Below are positions 42,624-46,483 of a stretch of 46,483 bases of DNA, in pieces. Each line of letters starts with the position of its first letter. Positions within the stretch are counted from its first letter, which is position 1. The stretch is from NCBI GenBank assembly GCA_947624745.1, contig CANQLR010000022.1, positions 1 to 46,483 on the forward strand. Direction: 5' to 3'. The notes below the pieces were generated by a model, which saw only the letters and a program-made list of their open reading frames with translations, did no database searches and was not told the DNA's origin. This DNA comes from an uncultured Clostridia bacterium (GTDB lineage: Bacteria > Bacillota > Clostridia > Oscillospirales > Ruminococcaceae). Position numbers and translations under genes: made by a program.

Positions 42624-43744
42624 CAGAACGCGCCCTCCTTTACCTTAACTATTACCGGCTCTCCCCCGGCGGGAGCATAAAGCCGATCGAGCGCCGGCTC
42701 CATGACCCTTATCGCCGCCTCCTCCGAGGCCGCGTATACCATGTCGTCCTTCTCGCCGATGACCATCGAGCGGAGCTTGAGCCTGTCGTTTAAGGCCATC
42801 ATTCCGCCCTCAAAGCCGAGTATTATCGAGAACGGCCCGGTGACAAGAAGGCTCGAATATACCGTCCGCAGGAATTTAAGCTTTTCCTGCTCCTCCTTCG
42901 GCTTTCTTTCGATGGTCGACCAGAACGGCGCCGCGATAACCGAAGCGGTCTCCTCCAAGGTCAGCCCCTGCTTTCTTAAAAGATAGTCCGCTATGTAGGT
43001 GATGACCTCGGTGTCGGTCTTGAGCGTGCATTTATACCCGAACATCTCGATATAGCGGCGGTTCGCGTCGTAGGAGCTGATCTCGCCGTTATGCACTATA
43101 GAATAGTTGAGCAGCGCGAACGGGTGAGCGCCGCCCCACCAGCCCGGCGTGTTTGTCGGATATCTTCCGTGCGCCGTCCAAAGGTAAGCCTCGTACTCGT
43201 CGAGCTTATAGAACCTTCCCACGTCCTCCGGGAAGCCCACAGCCTTGAACGCGCCCATGTTCTTTCCGCTCGAAAAGACATACGCGCCCTTGAGCTCTGC
43301 ATTCACGCGGGTCACGCACCTCGCCACGAATTCGTCGGCCGAAAGCTGCGAGGCGGCGAGCCGATTGTGCTCGGGATAGACGAAGTATCTCCAAATAAGC
43401 GGGCAGTCGGTTATCTCCGGCATTTTACGGGTCGGGATTATCTCGCTCCTTAAGATGTCGAAGTGCCGCGCCAGAAACTTCTCGCAGTCGAACCGGCAGT
43501 CGTTGTCGTCGTAAAAAACGTGCAGGGCGTAATAGTCCTTGTAGTCGGGGTATATCCCGTATGCCGCAAAGCCGCCTCCCAAGCCGTTCGAGCGGTCGTG
43601 CATCGGCACCATGGAGTTGATTATCCCCTCGCCGCTGAACTTTCTGCCGTCGCGTGATATTGCCGCCGAGATCGCGCAGCCGGAGGGTATTCTTACCTCT
43701 CCCTCCATCGGCGGGCGAAGATCAAAGCTGATTTCGGGTCTCAT
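42623..43744 (-). CDS. Glutamate synthase glutamine amidotransferase (class II) subunit
   Basis: A 373-residue class II (Ntn) glutaminase, the N-terminal module of GltB as a separate protein. The presumed nucleophile is the cysteine in IPSGCAISAAIS near residue 23, so a propeptide of about 22 residues would be removed to expose it. Other landmarks are MHDRSNGLGGGFAAYGIYP, WTAHGRYPTN and SIVHNGEISSYDANRRY. ATG 43744 is chosen for its AAAGGA site; a TTG at 43762 is in frame. It leads the operon and lies downstream of a promoter and a terminator-like hairpin. Confidence 0.92.
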   Translation of the reverse strand: MRPEISFDLRPPMEGEVRIPSGCAISAAISRDGRKFSGEGIINSMVPMHDRSNGLGGGFAAYGIYPDYKDYYALHVFYDDNDCRFDCEKFLARHFDILRSEIIPTRKMPEITDCPLIWRYFVYPEHNRLAASQLSADEFVARCVTRVNAELKGAYVFSSGKNMGAFKAVGFPEDVGRFYKLDEYEAYLWTAHGRYPTNTPGWWGGAHPFALLNYSIVHNGEISSYDANRRYIEMFGYKCTLKTDTEVITYIADYLLRKQGLTLEETASVIAAPFWSTIERKPKEEQEKLKFLRTVYSSLLVTGPFSIILGFEGGMMALNDRLKLRSMVIGEKDDMVYAASEEAAIRVMEPALDRLYAPAGGEPVIVKVKEGAF

Positions 43745-43760
43745 AAGACCAGTCCTTTCC

Positions 43761-43816
43761 AAAAAAATACGGCGTACATGAATAAAGGGTCGTAAGGCCC
43801 CTTAAAAATGAACGCC
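43761..43816 (-). promoter_or_regulatory. Leader terminator (attenuator) of the glutamate synthase operon
   Basis: Leftward stem GGCGT...CAT...AAGGG paired with CCCTT...ATG...ACGCC (43771-43816), with internal mismatches, followed by GTA and seven T. It lies between the promoter and the first gene. Upstream in the leader are AGGC-GCGA-GCCT and CCTAT/ATAGG hairpins (about 43821-43850). The order (hairpins, then terminator) fits ANTAR-type or other antitermination control, but no exact paired hexaloop motif is present. Confidence 0.65.
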
Positions 43817-43864
43817 ATTGCTCCTATTTAATAAAGATAGGCTCGCGCCTGTCGCAATGCAGAT

Positions 43865-43893
43865 ATTTTAGCATATAATAATTTGGTTGTCAA
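43865..43893 (-). promoter_or_regulatory. Glutamate synthase operon promoter
   Basis: TTGACA (43888-43893), 17 bases, TAAAAT (43865-43870) with a TG extended -10, leftward. It gives a leader of about 115 bases. Confidence 0.85.
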
Positions 43894-44007
43894 GGGGTTT
43901 TGAAAAAATTCTTTCGTAAAAATGAAAGAAATTTGCCTTCGTCCTGCAAAATTTTTTATGAAAAATGCAAAAACTTAAAATTTTCAGGAATTTTTGCAAT
44001 TTTGGGG

Positions 44008-44036
44008 TTGACAAATCATCAAAAATGTGATAGACT
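44008..44036 (+). promoter_or_regulatory. glnN promoter
   Basis: TTGACA (44008-44013), 17 bases, TAGACT (44031-44036), rightward. It is back to back with the glutamate synthase promoter, 114 bases apart. Confidence 0.8.
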
Positions 44037-44052
44037 GTAACGCGTTGAAGGC

Positions 44053-44094
44053 AAAGGAGTCTTTACGGGATAATACCCGCAAAGGCTCCTTTTT
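44053..44094 (+). promoter_or_regulatory. glnN leader terminator (attenuator)
   Basis: A 17-base-pair stem with one mismatch and one G-U pair: AAAGGAGTCTTTACGGG with CCCGCAAAGGCTCCTTT around an ATAATA hexaloop. T follows directly (total run of five). It begins about 10 bases after the expected transcription start and ends 30 bases before the glnN start codon. Such a strong hairpin plus T-run should stop most transcripts unless relieved. Confidence 0.75.
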
Positions 44095-44124
44095 CAATTT
44101 TTCACCTAAACAGGAGGTAGCAAA

Positions 44125-46212
44125 ATGTCACAGGTAACAGAAATCTTCGGCTCAAACGTTTTTGACGACAGAGTCATGAAAGCGAACCTCTCCGCGTCGG
44201 TCTACAAGTCCCTCAAAAAGACTATAGACGAGGGCGCGCGGCTCGATATCTCGGTGGCGAACGCCGTCGCCGAGGCTATGAAGGAGTGGGCGGTCTCGAA
44301 GGGCGCGACCCACTACACCCACTGGTTCCAGCCGCTGACCGGCATCACCGCCGAAAAGCACGACTCGTTCATCTCCCCCGCCCCGGACGGCAGGGTCATC
44401 ATGGAATTTTCCGGCAAGGAGCTCATCAAGGGCGAGCCTGACGCGTCAAGCTTCCCCTCCGGCGGACTACGCGCCACCTTCGAGGCGAGAGGCTACACCG
44501 CCTGGGATCCGACCTCATACGCTTTTATAAAGGGCAAGACCCTCTGCATCCCGACCGCATTCTGCTCCTACGGCGGCGAGGCGCTCGATAAAAAGACCCC
44601 GCTCCTGCGCTCGATGGAGGCTTTAAACAAGCAGGCGATGAGAATACTCAAGCTCTTCGGCAACACCGACGTAAAGTGCGTAAAGACCTCGGTCGGCCCC
44701 GAGCAGGAATACTTCCTCGTCGACAAGGCCCTTTACGACCAGCGCCCCGACCTCATCTACACCGGCCGCACGCTGTTCGGCTGCCTGCCGCCTAAGGGTC
44801 AGGAGCTCGACGACCACTACTTCGGCGTTATCAAGCCCCGCGTCGCGGCCTACATGGAGGACCTCAACGAGGAGCTCTGGAAGTTAGGCATCTTGGCTAA
44901 GACCGAGCACAACGAGGTCGCCCCCGCGCAGCACGAGCTGGCGCCCATTTACACCACGACAAACATCGCGACCGACCACAACCAGCTTATGATGGAGATC
45001 ATGCAGAAGGTCGCCGCAAAGCACGGTCTCGTCTGCCTGCTGCATGAAAAGCCCTTCGCCGGCGTAAACGGCTCGGGCAAGCACAATAACTGGTCTATCG
45101 CCACCGACACCGGCGTGAACCTCCTCTCTCCCGGCGACACCCCCTATGAGAACGCGCAGTTCCTGCTGTTCCTGGTCGCGGTCATCAAGGCTGTAGATGA
45201 TTATCAGGATCTTCTGAGGCTCGCCGTCGCCACCGCCGGCAACGACCACCGTCTCGGCGCGAACGAGGCTCCTCCGGCCGTGGTCTCCATGTTCCTCGGC
45301 GACGAGCTCCAGGCGGTTTTGGACGCCATCGAGGAGGATAAACCCTACGGCGGCTCCGAAAAGACCACGATGAAGCTCGGCGTGCACGTTCTGCCCCGCT
45401 TCCAGCGCGACAACACCGATAGAAACCGCACCTCGCCGTTCGCCTTTACCGGCAACAAGTTCGAGTTCAGAATGCTCGGCTCCTCAAACTCCATCGCCTG
45501 CGCGAACATCATGCTCAACTCCGCCGTCGCGGAAAGCCTTAAGCAGTTCGCCGACGAGTTAGAGCCCGCCGCCGACTTCGACGCCGCCCTGCACGACCTC
45601 ATCAAGAGGACGGTCAGAGAGCACAAGAGGATAATCTTCAACGGCAACGGCTACGACGACAGCTGGATCGCCGAGGCGGAAAAGAGAGGGCTTTTGAACC
45701 TCAAGACCACCCCCGACGCCATGCCAAAGCTTCTTGACAAGAAAAACGTCGATATGCTCATGGCCCACAAGGTCTACTCTAAGGCCGAGATCGAATCGCG
45801 CACCGAGATAATGCTCGAAAACTACGTCAAGACGGTGAACATCGAGGCCCTCACGATGACGGATATGTCGAAAAAGATGATAATGCCCGCCATCGAGGAC
45901 TATGTCGCCTCTCTTGCGAGAGCCGCGAAGAATAAAGTCGACATCGGCGTAGAACCGAAGTATGAGAAATCTCTCATCGAAAAGCTCAGCTCGCTTCTTT
46001 CCGAGGTCGCCGACGCGACCGACAAATTAGATGAAAAGATCGCCGAGTACAAAAAGATCTCCGACGTCACCGAGGCCTCCTACTTCATTCGCGACGAGAT
46101 AATCCCCGCGATGGACGCCTTAAGGGCTCCCGCCGACAAGGCCGAGGCCATCACCGACGAAAAGTTCTGGAGATATCCGACATACGGCAAGCTTCTTTTC
46201 GGGGTAAGATAA
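44125..46212 (+). CDS. glnN: Glutamine synthetase type III
   Basis: A 695-residue GSIII, the large dodecameric form found in Bacteroidetes, cyanobacteria and many gut Clostridia. Its N-terminal GSIII-specific region contains [23 protein letters not shown]. The catalytic core has [19 protein letters not shown], the [10 protein letters not shown] His segment, and [21 protein letters not shown]. Length matches the family (about 700). It assimilates ammonia into glutamine. It is transcribed away from the glutamate synthase operon and has a strong AGGAGG site; its leader holds a terminator-like hairpin. Confidence 0.96.
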   Translation: MSQVTEIFGSNVFDDRVMKANLSASVYKSLKKTIDEGARLDISVANAVAEAMKEWAVSKGATHYTHWFQPLTGITAEKHDSFISPAPDGRVIMEFSGKELIKGEPDASSFPSGGLRATFEARGYTAWDPTSYAFIKGKTLCIPTAFCSYGGEALDKKTPLLRSMEALNKQAMRILKLFGNTDVKCVKTSVGPEQEYFLVDKALYDQRPDLIYTGRTLFGCLPPKGQELDDHYFGVIKPRVAAYMEDLNEELWKLGILAKTEHNEVAPAQHELAPIYTTTNIATDHNQLMMEIMQKVAAKHGLVCLLHEKPFAGVNGSGKHNNWSIATDTGVNLLSPGDTPYENAQFLLFLVAVIKAVDDYQDLLRLAVATAGNDHRLGANEAPPAVVSMFLGDELQAVLDAIEEDKPYGGSEKTTMKLGVHVLPRFQRDNTDRNRTSPFAFTGNKFEFRMLGSSNSIACANIMLNSAVAESLKQFADELEPAADFDAALHDLIKRTVREHKRIIFNGNGYDDSWIAEAEKRGLLNLKTTPDAMPKLLDKKNVDMLMAHKVYSKAEIESRTEIMLENYVKTVNIEALTMTDMSKKMIMPAIEDYVASLARAAKNKVDIGVEPKYEKSLIEKLSSLLSEVADATDKLDEKIAEYKKISDVTEASYFIRDEIIPAMDALRAPADKAEAITDEKFWRYPTYGKLLFGVR

Positions 46213-46269
46213 CTCCCCTCTTGCAGCTTTAAAAGTTTATAAACTGCGGGTCCTTTGCGGGCAAACCGA

Positions 46270-46345
46270 GTCAGAGGTCAGAGGTCAGAAGTCAGATATC
46301 AGAGGTGCTCCTCTGACGGTCTGATATCTGATTTCTGTCTTCTGA
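46270..46345 (+). repeat. Dispersed AGAGGTC repeat, copy 3, with large palindrome
   Basis: Direct repeats TCAGAGGTCAGAGGTCAGA lead into a palindrome. CAGAAGTCAGATATCAGA (46286-46303) is the reverse complement of 46320-46337 with one mismatch. An inner AGAGG-tgct-CCTCT lies between the arms. It shares the AGAGGTC repeats and the AGGTG motif with copies 1 and 2 but lacks their GGCGGCGG core. The flanking bases 46213-46269 and 46346-46483 hold no recognisable gene. AGTTTATAAACT near 46231-46242 is a short palindrome, not a clear terminator. Confidence 0.7.
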
Positions 46346-46483
46346 TAGGTGGGGCTTTGCTCTGGAGCGCGGTTATAAATAAATTACCTTAGTTTCCTTA
46401 AGATAAGAAACCTGCAAATAAAAGTCAATAGGAAAAATGAAAAAATATATGAAGAAGAAAAAGGCATAGCAAAGCAGGCGATG

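Noticed and set aside
43741-43818. A 25-codon frame in the glutamate synthase leader whose stop overlaps the first gene's ATG
   Set aside because: It starts only two bases after a GGAG site, lies entirely within the terminator-like hairpin and has no Gln/Glu codon bias, so it is more likely a by-product of the stem than a leader peptide.
46270-46345. Possible CRISPR array because of short repeated AGAGGTC units
   Set aside because: The units are 7-10 bases, directly adjacent, without spacers of constant length and without cas genes.

Overview
The window looks like a chromosomal segment of a spore-forming, GC-rich member of the Clostridia, most likely a gut lineage of the Ruminococcaceae/Oscillospiraceae kind. 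The reasons are the sporulation genes spmA and spmB, an AbrB-type regulator, GTP-dependent PEP carboxykinase, type III glutamine synthetase, a split (archaeal-type) glutamate synthase, and consistent Gram-positive ribosome-binding sites and TTGACA-17-TAtAaT promoters. No phage, transposase, CRISPR array, rRNA or tRNA was recognised. The lineage call is inference from gene content only.

Layout, left to right. 1-1.1 kb: an AT-rich membrane acyltransferase, unlike its neighbours in base composition, then about 650 bp of non-coding, hairpin-packed DNA. 1.8-5.2 kb: a coupled operon of an Lrp/AsnC regulator, an aminotransferase, ispE and a PflA-like radical SAM protein. 5.3-7.2 kb: htpG, convergent with rpsO-pnp (7.3-10 kb). 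10-12.5 kb: lgt-folD and abrB. 12.7-13.8 kb: spmA-spmB, convergent with ttcA-like, ymdB and a small membrane-anchored protein. 16-18 kb: pckG. 18.1-18.7 kb: two small proteins.

18.7-27.6 kb holds arginine and carbamoyl-phosphate biosynthesis, all leftward, in two transcription units: argG-argH-argF, then carA-carB. The carB gene is fused in frame to a diaminopimelate-epimerase-like domain that lacks one of the two catalytic cysteines. 27.7-35.1 kb is a tightly packed leftward aromatic operon: chorismate mutase fused to DHQ synthase, aroC, an aroE-aroK fusion, aroQ, aroA, tyrA and aroF. It encodes every step from erythrose-4-phosphate plus PEP to 4-hydroxyphenylpyruvate. It is preceded by a canonical promoter, an 11-residue leader peptide with four Tyr and two Phe codons, and mutually exclusive antiterminator and terminator hairpins. 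This is a textbook ribosome-mediated attenuator architecture.

35.2-46.2 kb holds nitrogen assimilation. A leftward operon carries the five separate modules of a split glutamate synthase, a glutamine synthetase-like gene, an ANTAR RNA-binding antiterminator whose receiver domain lacks the phospho-acceptor, and pyrG. Divergent from it is glnN (type III glutamine synthetase). Both divergent leaders contain an intrinsic-terminator-like hairpin between promoter and first gene, so attenuation controlled by the encoded ANTAR protein is a coherent but unproven hypothesis. A family of short dispersed repeats (AGAGGTC-type repeats plus a GC-rich hairpin core) appears in three intergenic spaces, near 15.9, 18.4 and 46.3 kb.
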